Shown: positions 1-9,019, counted from the first letter of the stretch. The stretch: DNA of 21,627 nucleotides from CBFHWY01 sp965659675 (GCA_965659675.1 CBFHWY010000045.1:1-21627); one strand, 5' to 3'. Made by a program: numbers and translations. The notes: a model not told the origin generated them from the sequence alone.

Positions 1-245
1 CAGGTCAGGACTACACCGCATTTGGTAGTGATAATTATGAGCGTGTGATCAAGGTTCATTTTAGTATTATGACCAGCGACAAGAAAGAGGTTTATGCAGG
101 GGCTGTAAAAAGAAGCTTTAGCAGCAGAACCAATAGCATAAAGAAGATCATAGTACAGAATTTCCCGCCCATTGCCGAGCAGATAAAAATGTATCTTCCG
201 GTGGTACTGAACGAAGCAGATCTAGAAGCTGCTCAACCTGAATAA
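1..245 (+). CDS. C-terminal fragment of an unidentified protein (5' end outside window)
   Basis: The reading frame is open from base 3 to the TAA at 243-245, so the gene starts before the window; a GTG at 45 is not a convincing start because the frame continues unbroken upstream. About 80 residues are visible, with a basic, serine-rich stretch (AVKRSFSSRTNSIKK) and a short acidic end (NEADLEAAQPE). I do not recognise the family, and no membrane segment or catalytic motif is visible. It ends one base before the ATG of the antiporter gene, so the two are probably co-transcribed and translationally coupled. Coding status is well supported by the open frame and the tight junction; function is unknown. 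Confidence 0.7.
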   Translation, partial: GQDYTAFGSDNYERVIKVHFSIMTSDKKEVYAGAVKRSFSSRTNSIKKIIVQNFPPIAEQIKMYLPVVLNEADLEAAQPE

Positions 246-246
246 G

Positions 247-1632
247 ATGCAAGCATTCAACTCCTATTATCTGGTCATATTTCTTTCCTGTATCATCATA
301 CTGTCATATCTGTATAATCGGATTGCCAAGAGATTCAACATTCCGAGTGTGCTGCTCCTTATAGCCACAGGGATCATTATCCATCAGTTAATGGGTGTGT
401 TGGGAATCCCTGAATACAATTGGTTCCCTCTGCTTGAAGTCTTAGGGATCGTTGGGCTAATTATGATCGTATTGGAGGCCTCCATGGATTTAGAGCTCAG
501 TAGAAAAAAGCTCCCCCTCATCATCAAGTCTTTCAGCATTGCTCTCATCAGTTTGGTGGTTTCTACCCTTGCTTTTGCTTTCATACTTCAGTATTTTATT
601 GACTGCGATTTTGCTACTGCCTCACTCTACAGCATTCCGCTGGCGGTGATCAGCAGTGCCATTGTGATACCGAGTGTAGTGAATCTCGATGAAGAGGAGC
701 GCGAGTTCCTCGTTTACGAAGGAACCTTCTCTGATATTTTGGGCATCATGTTCTTCTACTTCCTTCTTGAAGCGATGGAAGCTCCTGAAGGGCAGGCAAT
801 GGCCGCGGGCATGGCTCTTAACGTATTAATTACGGTGATACTTTCTTTTGTGCTTAGCTATATCCTGATCTGGATATTCCAAAAACTTCGTTCTACAACA
901 AAACTCTTTCTCCTTATCGCAGTGCTGATCTTGCTCTATTCAGTGGGTAAACTCTTCCACCTTTCGAGCCTGGTCATCATTTTGGTTTTTGGACTGGTCC
1001 TCAATAATTACAAGATGTTCTTCGCAGGCAAACTCCGCTCTCTGGTCAGCGCAGATGCAATGAAGGTCACGCTCGAGAATTTTAAGGTCGTTACGCTCGA
1101 GTCGGCCTTTGTCGTAAGAACTTTTTTCTTCATCATTTTTGGAATCTCAATTACCCTTGGAAACTTGCTGAGCTTTAAGGTTTTCGCCATCAGTATGCTC
1201 ATTCTGGCCTGTATGTTTGCCATTCGATTTGTGCTCATCAAGTTATTTGAAAAGAAAAGTGTTCAGCTAAAAACTCTGATCGCTCCACGTGGATTGATCA
1301 CTGTGTTACTCTTCTACGCTATTCCCCCGGCCTTTCAAATAGAAGCTTTTGACTCAGGAATACTTCTCTATGTCATGCTGGTTACTGCCGTGCTTATGAG
1401 TTACTCACTTATTCAACATTCTAGAAAAGATGTCTTTGAAGAGGTGGTGAAAGAAGTAGGAGGTGATGACTTTTCAGAAGAAGAAAGGCCCCCTTTGGCT
1501 GAACGCGAAAACGGAGAAAATGCCGAAGAAGATAAGAGGCTTGAGTCTGATGAATCACAGCCACCCAGCGAGGATTCAGCAAAGGATGACTCCGAGGATA
1601 ACACAACTAAAAAAGAAGATAATAATGGATAA
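247..1632 (+). CDS. Na+/H+ (cation:proton) antiporter, CPA superfamily
   Basis: This 461-residue inner-membrane protein belongs to the sodium/hydrogen exchanger family (PF00999) and should exchange protons for Na+ or K+ to control pH and salt. About twelve hydrophobic segments cover residues 7-392. SSAIVIPSV (136-144) followed by FSDILG (161-166) corresponds to the family's unwound helix and ion-binding aspartate, here D163 preceded by Ser rather than the Asn or Asp of classical CPA1/CPA2 members. R292 in VVRTFFFIIFG and APRGLITVLL (347-356) are further family signatures. The last 60 or so residues form a hydrophilic, strongly acidic tail rich in E, D, S and K, probably cytoplasmic and disordered. 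The gene follows the upstream frame after one base and overlaps the aldehyde dehydrogenase by 8 bases. The exact ion cannot be read from sequence. Confidence 0.9.
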   Translation: MQAFNSYYLVIFLSCIIILSYLYNRIAKRFNIPSVLLLIATGIIIHQLMGVLGIPEYNWFPLLEVLGIVGLIMIVLEASMDLELSRKKLPLIIKSFSIALISLVVSTLAFAFILQYFIDCDFATASLYSIPLAVISSAIVIPSVVNLDEEEREFLVYEGTFSDILGIMFFYFLLEAMEAPEGQAMAAGMALNVLITVILSFVLSYILIWIFQKLRSTTKLFLLIAVLILLYSVGKLFHLSSLVIILVFGLVLNNYKMFFAGKLRSLVSADAMKVTLENFKVVTLESAFVVRTFFFIIFGISITLGNLLSFKVFAISMLILACMFAIRFVLIKLFEKKSVQLKTLIAPRGLITVLLFYAIPPAFQIEAFDSGILLYVMLVTAVLMSYSLIQHSRKDVFEEVVKEVGGDDFSEEERPPLAERENGENAEEDKRLESDESQPPSEDSAKDDSEDNTTKKEDNNG

Positions 1633-3154
1633 AAGCTTTCTTAAGCGGCTTGGAGTTGAAGAAACCAATCCCTCAAACTCAACTGGCAAGGAGTGGTTCG
1701 GAGAAAATTCCGATCAACTTCATTCTATCAGTCCTGTAGATGGAGAGAAGATCGCTTCATGTGGCTTAACGCTCCAACATGAATATGAGAGCCTCATTCA
1801 GCAAAGCCAGAAGGCATTTAAAGAGTGGCGAAGCTGGCCAGCCCCTAAGCGCGGTGATGTGGTAAGGCAACTCGGCAATGAGCTAAGGAAATACAAAGAT
1901 GATCTTGGAAGATTGGTTTCCTATGAGATGGGAAAATCCTTGCAAGAGGGAAAAGGCGAGGTGCAAGAGATGATCGACATCTGCGATTTTGCTGTCGGAC
2001 TCTCACGTCAGCTTTATGGCCTCACCATGCATTCAGAAAGGCCATCACATCGGATGTACGAACAGTGGCATCCTTTAGGTCAAGTGGGGATCATCAGTGC
2101 ATTTAACTTTCCTGTGGCTGTATGGAATTGGAACTCTGCCATAGCATGGGTTTGTGGAAATACCACGGTTTGGAAACCTTCAGAAAAAGTGCCTTTAAGC
2201 GCCATCGCCTGTCAAAAGATCACTCAGAAAGTATTTGAAAAAAACGGTGTTCCCGAAGGAGTTTCCTGCCTCATACAGGGAGATTATAAAGTTGGTGAAT
2301 GGCTTACTTCAGACACTCGCATACCCCTTATTTCCGCCACTGGCTCAATTCGAATGGGTAAAATCGTAGGTGCTGCGGTGGCTCAGCGATTAGGCAAAAG
2401 CATTCTTGAATTAGGAGGCAATAATGCCATCATCATTACTGAGTCTGCAGACCTTGATAATACGCTTGTTGGGGCCGTTTTTGGGGCTGTTGGGACCTGT
2501 GGGCAGCGCTGTACCTCTACACGCAGACTGATCATTCACGAGAGCATGTATGAAGAGGTCAAAGAGCGTTTGATCAAGGCTTACGATCAACTCAAGATAG
2601 GCGATCCCCTGGATGAGACGAACCACGTAGGCCCACTCATCGACAAAATGGCTGTTGAAGCCTATTTGAATGCAGCAAAAGAAGTACGCTCTCAGGGCGG
2701 CAATGTGCTCATCAAAGAAGAAGTACTTGAAGGCGAGGATTACAAAAGCGGTTGTTATGTAAAACCAGTGATCGCAGAAGTTAAGAACGACATGGAAATC
2801 GTGCAGGAAGAGACCTTCGCTCCTATACTTTACATCATGAAGTACACTGAATTGGAGGAAGCCATTGACATGCAAAATGGTGTAAAACAAGGGTTATCAT
2901 CTGCTATTATGACCACCAAACTTCGAGAGTCTGAACTTTTTCTTTCCGCAAATGGCTCAGATTGCGGAATAGCAAATGTGAACATAGGGACCTCTGGTGC
3001 TGAGATAGGCGGGGCTTTTGGCGGTGAAAAAGAAACTGGCGGAGGACGCGAATCCGGTTCTGATGCCTGGAAAGCATATATGAGACGACAAACAAATACG
3101 ATCAATTACTCAACTGAGTTACCTTTGGCCCAAGGAATAGAATTTAATCTTTAG
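1625..3154 (+). CDS. ALDH7-family aldehyde dehydrogenase (alpha-aminoadipic semialdehyde / piperideine-6-carboxylate dehydrogenase type)
   Basis: NAD(P)+-dependent cytosolic aldehyde dehydrogenase of 509 residues. It resembles the ALDH7 (antiquitin) family, which oxidises alpha-aminoadipate semialdehyde in lysine and pipecolate catabolism and also osmolyte and lipid aldehydes. Visible features are FNFP with N161, KPSEKVP (184-190) in the cofactor site, LELGG with general base E262, GQRCTS with catalytic C296 and EETFAP with E396. The C-terminal third, including GGAFGGEKETGGGRESGSDA (462-481), is diagnostic of ALDH7 rather than other ALDHs. The frame is open from 1463, but the ATG at 1625 gives the family's normal length and N-terminus; the earlier part is read in another frame by the antiporter. 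The 8-base overlap (ATGGATAA) suggests coupled translation. Substrate assignment is by family only. Confidence 0.92.
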   Translation: MDKSFLKRLGVEETNPSNSTGKEWFGENSDQLHSISPVDGEKIASCGLTLQHEYESLIQQSQKAFKEWRSWPAPKRGDVVRQLGNELRKYKDDLGRLVSYEMGKSLQEGKGEVQEMIDICDFAVGLSRQLYGLTMHSERPSHRMYEQWHPLGQVGIISAFNFPVAVWNWNSAIAWVCGNTTVWKPSEKVPLSAIACQKITQKVFEKNGVPEGVSCLIQGDYKVGEWLTSDTRIPLISATGSIRMGKIVGAAVAQRLGKSILELGGNNAIIITESADLDNTLVGAVFGAVGTCGQRCTSTRRLIIHESMYEEVKERLIKAYDQLKIGDPLDETNHVGPLIDKMAVEAYLNAAKEVRSQGGNVLIKEEVLEGEDYKSGCYVKPVIAEVKNDMEIVQEETFAPILYIMKYTELEEAIDMQNGVKQGLSSAIMTTKLRESELFLSANGSDCGIANVNIGTSGAEIGGAFGGEKETGGGRESGSDAWKAYMRRQTNTINYSTELPLAQGIEFNL

Positions 3155-3158
3155 AATT

Positions 3159-3524
3159 ATGGCAGAAGTCGCTGCAAAAACAGCTGAAATGATCGACAAG
3201 ATCGAAGCGGATTACAAAAAGAACGGATTTACCACAAATACCATTGATCTTCTCAAGGAATTAAGATTGGTATATCGCGATGATATCAAAGACCCTACGC
3301 TAACTAAAACCTGTCGTTTGTGTTATGAGTTCATCGAGAACTACGGACACATGGATCTGGAAATCATGATCAGTGAAGCAGACGAAGAAGAAGGCATCGA
3401 AGCCGAATACATCGAGAGCGATGACCTTTTCACGTATCTACTTGAATTACTGCGAGACGCAGATAATAAATACAATCGCGAGGAGATCAACGCCATCAAG
3501 CTTGGCCTAAAGGAGCACCTCTAG
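3159..3524 (+). CDS. small acidic protein of unknown function
   Basis: A 121-residue soluble protein with no signal peptide, membrane segment or recognised motif. It is rich in Glu, Asp and Lys and looks all-helical, with three or more amphipathic stretches. One acidic run (SEADEEEGIEAEYIESDD, about residues 68-85) sits in the middle, and there are two cysteines in KTCRLCYEF (about 50-58). It begins 4 bases after the aldehyde dehydrogenase stop, so it belongs to that transcription unit. Its TAG stop overlaps the stop of the convergent T9SS protein by four bases. The conserved spacing and typical composition support a real gene, but I cannot name the family. A helical interaction partner or accessory protein is possible and unproven. 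Confidence 0.75.
   Translation: MAEVAAKTAEMIDKIEADYKKNGFTTNTIDLLKELRLVYRDDIKDPTLTKTCRLCYEFIENYGHMDLEIMISEADEEEGIEAEYIESDDLFTYLLELLRDADNKYNREEINAIKLGLKEHL
3521..3524. other. shared palindromic stop overlap (CTAG) of convergent genes
   Basis: CTAG reads as the TAG stop of the small acidic protein on the plus strand and the TAG stop of the giant T9SS protein on the minus strand. No terminator can fit between the genes, so any transcription end must lie within coding sequence. Confidence 0.9.
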
Positions 3525-6500
3525 TTCAATACTATTTTTCTAATGGTCGTGTGTTCATTGGCTGTTGACCTCACCAGGTAAATGCCTCTTGACCACGACT
3601 CCACATTGACAATAAGGCTGTGACTTTTTCTGTCAAGTCTATTGCTGTATACTAGCTTTCCTTCGCTCGTTAATATCTCAAGGTCTACCAGGTCATACTG
3701 GCTTTCGATATGAAGGTCTCGTGTAGCTGGATTGGGGAATATCCTCAATAGGTCAGGATTTTCTATTTCCTCCTCTCCTACGGTTCCAACAAGAATGAAA
3801 GCCAGGGTACTGTCACTGCAACCATCGAGTGTTGTTTGGGTTACGGTTAACCTTCCATCGCGAACAGTTCCCCATTGAACAGTAGCAACGTTATTTGCCT
3901 GGGCTATGAGCGTTCCATTCATCACTTGCCACTGATAGCTTGCTCCATTCACAGGATCTACGCTATAGGTGTATTGTCGGTTCTTTAAGACCCTCTTAAA
4001 TCCTGTAATGGCCGAAACGGGAAACACCTCACTCACTCGCACCTGTCTGCTGATTGATGCTGAACAATTGTTGCTGTCAGTAAAGGAGTAGTTCACCGTG
4101 TGGCTGCCTATTCCCGCGTTTGTTGGAACAAATGAATTAGAAACAATGCCCGAACCACTTAAATTTCCACCAAGTGGACTCAAGGTCAGATTTGCCGCTG
4201 GATCATTCTCACAATATACTGTCGCCAGACCTGAGATACTCGGCTGTGGGTTTGCGTGAACAATAAGGTTTGTGTTGGCCGTATTTATACAGCCATTGCT
4301 TCCCGTGATCGTATAAATAATATTGTGGCTGCCTACCCCAGCTGACGCTGGCCTGAATTGCAGCCCCGCAAGTATTCCTGGCCCACTGTAAACCCCACCC
4401 GATGGAGACCCCTGAGAAAGTGCAAATGAGGCATCATTCAAACAACGATCAGAAATTGGATTTATTGAAACATTCGGTAGTGGTTTTCCTGTGATCGTAA
4501 CCACATCCGTATCAGCACAAGCAAAGGAATTGGTCCCAACCAAAGTATAGGTCATATTACCATTCACGATATAATTCGGATTTGCCACTGAAGGTGATGA
4601 AAGCCCCATATTTGGTGACCATAGGTAGGTGCTCGCGCCAGAACCATTCAGCGTATACAACTCCCCTTCACAAAGACTGGTGTCTACTCCTGCACTTACA
4701 ACAGGTTTGGGGTTGACCGTCACCATCACCGTATCACTACTCTGACAGCCCGCCATTGAGGTACCGGTCAAAGTATAGCTTGTGGTAGTTGATAAAACCC
4801 CTGTAGGATTTGGAAGACTCGCCGAGTTAAGGCCTGTTGCAGGACTCCATGAATAGGTCATAGCACCAACTCCATTGAGCTGAAAAGACTCCCGATCACA
4901 CACCGTGATGTCTAAACCAGCATTTACATTTGGGAGTGGGTTCACAATGATGTTCACAGAATCAGTATTTGAACATCCGTTAAAGGTTGTTCCAGTGACA
5001 TAGTATAGGGTGTTAATGAATGGAGTAGCAACTGGATTAGAAATGTTTGTTGCACTCAAGCCGGCTGACGGTGTCCATGTATAATTCACCCCACCCCCTG
5101 CAGTCAACTGCACATTTGATCCAAAGCAAATGGCCGTATCGTTGGATGCTCTGATGATCGGGATCGGTTTGACCAGGATGCCCTGACTTGCTGAATCAAT
5201 GCAGCTATTTGCATCTGTATAGGTGTATGTGATGGTATAGGTATTATTGGAAACTACCGCCCCTGGATCAAAAAATCCTCCACTCACTCCAGGCCCGCTA
5301 TAGGTTCCTCCCACTGGTGTTGCTCCTGAAAGAGCAAATGATGCATCGTTTGCACATACATCTGCCAACGCTGGCATGCTCACATTCGGTTGCGCGAATA
5401 CCTGAACATTCTGAAGTACGGAGTCACGACAGTTATTTCCATCAGCATATTCAAACTTCACCACTTGTGTTCCTGCACCTAAAGCTCCTGGGTCGAAAGT
5501 GCTTGTCAGGTTTCCGTTTACAAAGAAATTACCCGGGCCTGGGCCATTGCCAGATAATGTAAAGGCATTGTTTCCAGCACACTGATCAGGAATTGTCGTT
5601 AGTGTAGCCGTTGGTGAACCATTGACGGTGATCGTCTGTGAAACAGAGTCTATACAGCCATCTGTATTAGTTACAACATGCCAGATAGTGTCTGTTCCCG
5701 GACCTTGAACTCCTGGATCATAAGTAGTCACCTGTGTGCCATTCAAGGAATAATAAGATGGGCCTGCATTGATCACTGGAGGCACAAAAGTTCCACCTGT
5801 GATACTAAAGGCTGAAATATTATCACAAACGGGAGCAAATGAGCCAAGACCCGCCGTTATATCACTCACGCGTATTGTTTTTGTATCTGAACCTTGACCT
5901 GAAACTGTATAGGTAATTGAATGTGATCCTATTCCTGCCACGTTCGGATCAAAGCTGCTTCCACTCACGCCTGTGCCTGAAAAGCTCCCGCCAGACGGGC
6001 TTCCAGTCAGGGTGATACTCCCAGCCTTCATGCATAGCACTGAGGGTGCATTGAGTGTAACCGTCGTTGCCGTAGTTACAGTAATGGTATTGCTAGCCGT
6101 GCCCGTGCAGCCGTTTGCATTGGTAAAGCTGTATGTGATCGTATGTGTTCCTGCTCCAGCAACCGAAGGGTCGAAGTTTCCACCACTTACTCCCGGTCCG
6201 CTATATGTTCCTCCAGCTGGGCTACCTCCGCTTAATGCAAAGGCCGGAGTGGTGGTTTGTACACTTGTAAATGCACCGAGCGTAACTGTTGGGTTGGCGC
6301 TAACGGTGATGTAAGACGATCTGGTAAGGGTATCGCTTCCGCTTCCATTGGTAGAGATCAGGCGTACATTGTACGTACCCGGTGTATTGTAAACAATTTG
6401 TGGGTTCTGAGTCGTAGAACTAGATGGAGTTCCCCCAGTGAAAGTCCAGTTTCTTGATGTGACCACACCACTTGTATTGTTGCTAAAACTGACCGTATCG

Positions 6501-9019
6501 CCCACACAAACCGTGGTATCATTAGCTACGAAACTCGAGTTTGGTGGGGAGGTCACGGTTACTGCCCACTTTGAGGTAAATACTCCTCGGCCATAGGTAG
6601 AGGCCATTACTGTAGAGTCCGAATTTCTCATCTGCAACATATCTACCCGAACATTTGCAAAGCCATTATTCGATCTTGACCAGCTAGGACTGGCGACACT
6701 AATATCTGAAGTTGACCAAACACCCAGTTCAGTGGCCAGGATCACTTCTTTACTATTGAATGGATTGATCAATGACCAGCGTATTGGCATGTCAGGTAAA
6801 GAGGAATTGTCCTTATTCACCCAATTTGTTCCCCCATTGGTGGTATACCAAACGGAGTTGATCCCATAGTTGAATAAAGTGACCAAAAGCGTGTCTTCAC
6901 TTCCACCTACCTCAATACACGAAATGGTACTTGTCGGGAAGGCGCTGTTGTCAATTCGGGTTGTTGAAGGAGATGCCCCGTCTGCTCCAGTTACTTTGTA
7001 AAGCCTTCCATTTCGGGTGCCCACGAACACCGTGCTGGAACTAGTCGTATGTTGTGATACTCTAATTGCGCTCGCCCTGGAGTTCATTCCCGAAACATTG
7101 ATCGTGTCATCTGAAAATGTGCCTGTCACATTTCTTACTCTTGTTAAGTTGGTATTTTCCCTGGCGGCGAAAAGCGCATTCCGATTGTCATCGTAGTCAG
7201 CAGGGTTTATAAAAGCACCTACGGTTAGGTCTCTAATGAGTTGGGTTGTGAAGGTTGAAGCTCCTCCATTGGTTGACAAATAATATGAATTATAGACATA
7301 ACTAGCGATCTGATACTGAGGCTGGGTTTGATCAATAAAACAGAATCCTCCATCTCCTCCTCTAACTTCAGTCCCACTACCAACCCCTGCTGAGTTCAAA
7401 CGCAGTGTCCCATTATCCTGCGAACCCGCAAGCATGTGGTTGTTACCCGATGTTGGGTGCAAAGCGGCCGAATAGAATTGTAAAGTATTATAACCAGTAT
7501 TTCGCGAGGGAATAGATAAACTAGAAGTGGTGCTTGTAGAGATGTTTGAGGAATAGTAAACTCCACCATCTGTTCCAATGATCACAGAATCAGAAGAACC
7601 CGGCTTAAACTCCATCGCATGCTGGTCTGCATGCACCAGAGGGATATTCAAGCTTCCCATTCCAGGGTTATTCGACCACTTGGAAATTTGAGTCCAGCTA
7701 AACCCTCCATTAGTGGATCTAAACCAGTTGATCGCTCCAGCGTAAATCGTGTTTTGATTATTTGGATCGACCCTTAAAATAAGATCGTACCAGGCCTGCC
7801 CTCTTGAAAAGTCAGTGGATGGAATACCGTTGTCAGCATCATTGGGTTCCTGCAACGTACCCCAACTTGAACCACGATTATTGGTAAAAACGATGCGATC
7901 TACCACTTCCGAACCTGATACACGGGCTGAAATAATTGCGTATACCCTGTTCTGGTTCGAAGGAGCACAGGCTAACTCAACCCGTCTTCCTGTAGTTGAC
8001 GAATAAGAGTTTGTCCAACTTGTTCCATTATCAGAGTATAAAATGGTTCCTCCACCATTTCCAAAAGAGTTCCGTCTTGTACCTACCCAAAGCCTATTTC
8101 CCGCATCGATTTCAAGATCGGCAGGAGCATAAGGCGAAGAAGTAGATGTAACATTGGGCAAGACCTGCGACCAGCTAGAACCAGCATTCGTAGAGCGATA
8201 AAGCCCCTGTACGCCATGAAAAGTCCCATTGTAGAACATACGGCTCACAGCAGCATAAATGACAGAACTCCCACTTTCATCCCTAACCTCCAGATCATTG
8301 ATGTAACTCATCTTGGTTCCTGAGGCCGTTGTCGATGTGAGCAGGCTAAAGCTACTTCCCCCATTGGTCGATCGCCAAATTCCTCCACCGATACTGCTTC
8401 CAGTTCCCCAACCTTCTCCGGTGCCAACATAGATCGTGTCTGGGTGATTGGGGTCAAAAGCGATAGCCGTAACAGCAATATTGTCCCAAAAGTCGTTCAC
8501 CTTTTGCCAGGAGCTTGTTGCGCTATGTATATTGTTATTGAACCAAAGTCCTCCAGTTACACCACCAGCCCAAACCTTGTTGGCCGTGTTAGGATCCCAG
8601 GCAAGGGCTCTCGTTCTTCCGCCAATATTATTCGGCCCTCTTTCTGTCCAGGCATTTCCTGATGCTCCAGGTGCTAGTCCAGCAGGAGCAAGTTGACTCT
8701 GTTGAACCATGAAATTGTAAAGGCGGTCCCGTTCGGGTTTCTGGGTTCTTGGGTCCATGGTTCTCAAAAAATCCTGTTCCCAGGCAAGGTCTGGTCGATC
8801 TCTTTTCGGGACTTTTTTCTTCCATTCTTCAGGGCTCATCCTCGGACGGTTGTTGAATGGGTGTTGTCTTAGGTAGTTCTCATAGGCATCTCTTTCAGCT
8901 TCGCGTTGCTCGTAATCGGCAGGGAGTTGGGCTGAGAGACCCTGAGCAATGAAAAGTAGCAGGATGAAAAACATCGAGCTGCTGGAAATCATATTTTTGA
9001 ATTTCATCATAGAGTCCAT
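3521..9019 (-). CDS. giant secreted multidomain protein: Asp-box propeller, PKD, Ig-like repeats, T9SS sorting domain
   Basis: With the chosen start this is 1,832 residues. Order of parts: signal peptide (1-30, cleavage probably after LSA); linker rich in charged and aromatic residues; sialidase/sortilin-like beta-propeller (about 120-818) with Asp-box motifs STNGGSSF (217), STNAGSSW (276), STNGGFSW (435) and TTNGGTNW (726); a PKD domain (about 823-908); about ten Ig-like repeats (about 910-1662); a further PKD-like module (about 1665-1745); and a T9SS type A sorting domain from about 1756 (LLRIFPNPATRDLHIES) to the end. Such proteins cross the outer membrane by T9SS and are anchored on the surface or released; polysaccharide binding or adhesion is likely, and catalysis is uncertain. 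The frame is open to 9160, but the ATG at 9019 (or 9010, 9007) directly precedes the signal peptide, and a -7 promoter match lies just upstream. Confidence 0.9.
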   Translation of the reverse strand: MDSMMKFKNMISSSSMFFILLLFIAQGLSAQLPADYEQREAERDAYENYLRQHPFNNRPRMSPEEWKKKVPKRDRPDLAWEQDFLRTMDPRTQKPERDRLYNFMVQQSQLAPAGLAPGASGNAWTERGPNNIGGRTRALAWDPNTANKVWAGGVTGGLWFNNNIHSATSSWQKVNDFWDNIAVTAIAFDPNHPDTIYVGTGEGWGTGSSIGGGIWRSTNGGSSFSLLTSTTASGTKMSYINDLEVRDESGSSVIYAAVSRMFYNGTFHGVQGLYRSTNAGSSWSQVLPNVTSTSSPYAPADLEIDAGNRLWVGTRRNSFGNGGGTILYSDNGTSWTNSYSSTTGRRVELACAPSNQNRVYAIISARVSGSEVVDRIVFTNNRGSSWGTLQEPNDADNGIPSTDFSRGQAWYDLILRVDPNNQNTIYAGAINWFRSTNGGFSWTQISKWSNNPGMGSLNIPLVHADQHAMEFKPGSSDSVIIGTDGGVYYSSNISTSTTSSLSIPSRNTGYNTLQFYSAALHPTSGNNHMLAGSQDNGTLRLNSAGVGSGTEVRGGDGGFCFIDQTQPQYQIASYVYNSYYLSTNGGASTFTTQLIRDLTVGAFINPADYDDNRNALFAARENTNLTRVRNVTGTFSDDTINVSGMNSRASAIRVSQHTTSSSTVFVGTRNGRLYKVTGADGASPSTTRIDNSAFPTSTISCIEVGGSEDTLLVTLFNYGINSVWYTTNGGTNWVNKDNSSLPDMPIRWSLINPFNSKEVILATELGVWSTSDISVASPSWSRSNNGFANVRVDMLQMRNSDSTVMASTYGRGVFTSKWAVTVTSPPNSSFVANDTTVCVGDTVSFSNNTSGVVTSRNWTFTGGTPSSSTTQNPQIVYNTPGTYNVRLISTNGSGSDTLTRSSYITVSANPTVTLGAFTSVQTTTPAFALSGGSPAGGTYSGPGVSGGNFDPSVAGAGTHTITYSFTNANGCTGTASNTITVTTATTVTLNAPSVLCMKAGSITLTGSPSGGSFSGTGVSGSSFDPNVAGIGSHSITYTVSGQGSDTKTIRVSDITAGLGSFAPVCDNISAFSITGGTFVPPVINAGPSYYSLNGTQVTTYDPGVQGPGTDTIWHVVTNTDGCIDSVSQTITVNGSPTATLTTIPDQCAGNNAFTLSGNGPGPGNFFVNGNLTSTFDPGALGAGTQVVKFEYADGNNCRDSVLQNVQVFAQPNVSMPALADVCANDASFALSGATPVGGTYSGPGVSGGFFDPGAVVSNNTYTITYTYTDANSCIDSASQGILVKPIPIIRASNDTAICFGSNVQLTAGGGVNYTWTPSAGLSATNISNPVATPFINTLYYVTGTTFNGCSNTDSVNIIVNPLPNVNAGLDITVCDRESFQLNGVGAMTYSWSPATGLNSASLPNPTGVLSTTTSYTLTGTSMAGCQSSDTVMVTVNPKPVVSAGVDTSLCEGELYTLNGSGASTYLWSPNMGLSSPSVANPNYIVNGNMTYTLVGTNSFACADTDVVTITGKPLPNVSINPISDRCLNDASFALSQGSPSGGVYSGPGILAGLQFRPASAGVGSHNIIYTITGSNGCINTANTNLIVHANPQPSISGLATVYCENDPAANLTLSPLGGNLSGSGIVSNSFVPTNAGIGSHTVNYSFTDSNNCSASISRQVRVSEVFPVSAITGFKRVLKNRQYTYSVDPVNGASYQWQVMNGTLIAQANNVATVQWGTVRDGRLTVTQTTLDGCSDSTLAFILVGTVGEEEIENPDLLRIFPNPATRDLHIESQYDLVDLEILTSEGKLVYSNRLDRKSHSLIVNVESWSRGIYLVRSTANEHTTIRKIVLN
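4034..4486 (-). repeat. tandem Ig-like repeats, type A (second block, two units)
   Basis: Type A resumes after the type B block, with cores GGVYSGPGILAGLQFRP (protein residues 1541-1557) and GGNLSGSGIVSNSFVP (1617-1632), each followed by a GSHxxxYxxT strand and a cysteine. The A-B-A order suggests that the B block was inserted or expanded within an older A array. Confidence 0.75.
4487..5164 (-). repeat. tandem Ig-like repeats, type B (three units of about 75 residues)
   Basis: Three units distinct from type A, with cores NYTWTPSAGLSATNISNP, MTYSWSPATGLNSASLPNP and STYLWSPNMGLSSPSVANP at protein residues 1312, 1387 and 1463, a period of 75-76 residues (about 226 bases). Each unit has an early cysteine (AICFG, TVCDR, SLCEG), a TWTP or WSP step and a late cysteine before a TDxV strand. 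This gliding-motility/SprB-like Ig-type repeat is common in large Bacteroidota surface proteins. Confidence 0.8.
5165..6292 (-). repeat. tandem Ig-like repeats, type A (first block, about five units)
   Basis: Coding repeats of roughly 72-76 residues inside the giant T9SS protein. The best-conserved core is GGTYSGPGVSGGNFDP, followed by a segment ending in THTITYSFTNANGC. Clear cores lie at protein residues 936-951, 1010-1025 and 1237-1252; the two units between them are more divergent but keep a TFDPG or TYDPG step and a cysteine near the unit end. The units form a stalk between the propeller and the C-terminus. Confidence 0.8.
8992..8999 (+). promoter_or_regulatory. putative -7 element for the lipoprotein/photolyase operon
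   Basis: The octamer TATTTTTG matches TAnnTTTG exactly and lies 18 bases before the ATG at 9018. It falls inside the first codons of the opposite-strand giant protein, so the two divergent transcripts would overlap at their 5' ends. There is no clear TTG -33 element. The match is short and could be chance. Confidence 0.35.

Noticed and set aside
1463..1624. N-terminal extension of the aldehyde dehydrogenase frame
   Set aside because: It lies wholly inside the antiporter's acidic tail in another frame, and the ATG at 1625 gives the normal ALDH7 N-terminus.
2411..2890. 159-codon open frame on the minus strand
   Set aside because: It is antisense to the core of the aldehyde dehydrogenase, and its product shows no family motif.
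4034..6292. CRISPR array or non-coding tandem repeat
   Set aside because: The repeats are long (about 220 bases), diverged at DNA level and continuous with an open frame; they encode protein domains.
5973..6314. 113-codon plus-strand open frame rich in V, P and L
   Set aside because: It is antisense to the Ig-like repeats; the composition reflects the reverse complement of Gly/Thr/Ser-rich coding sequence.
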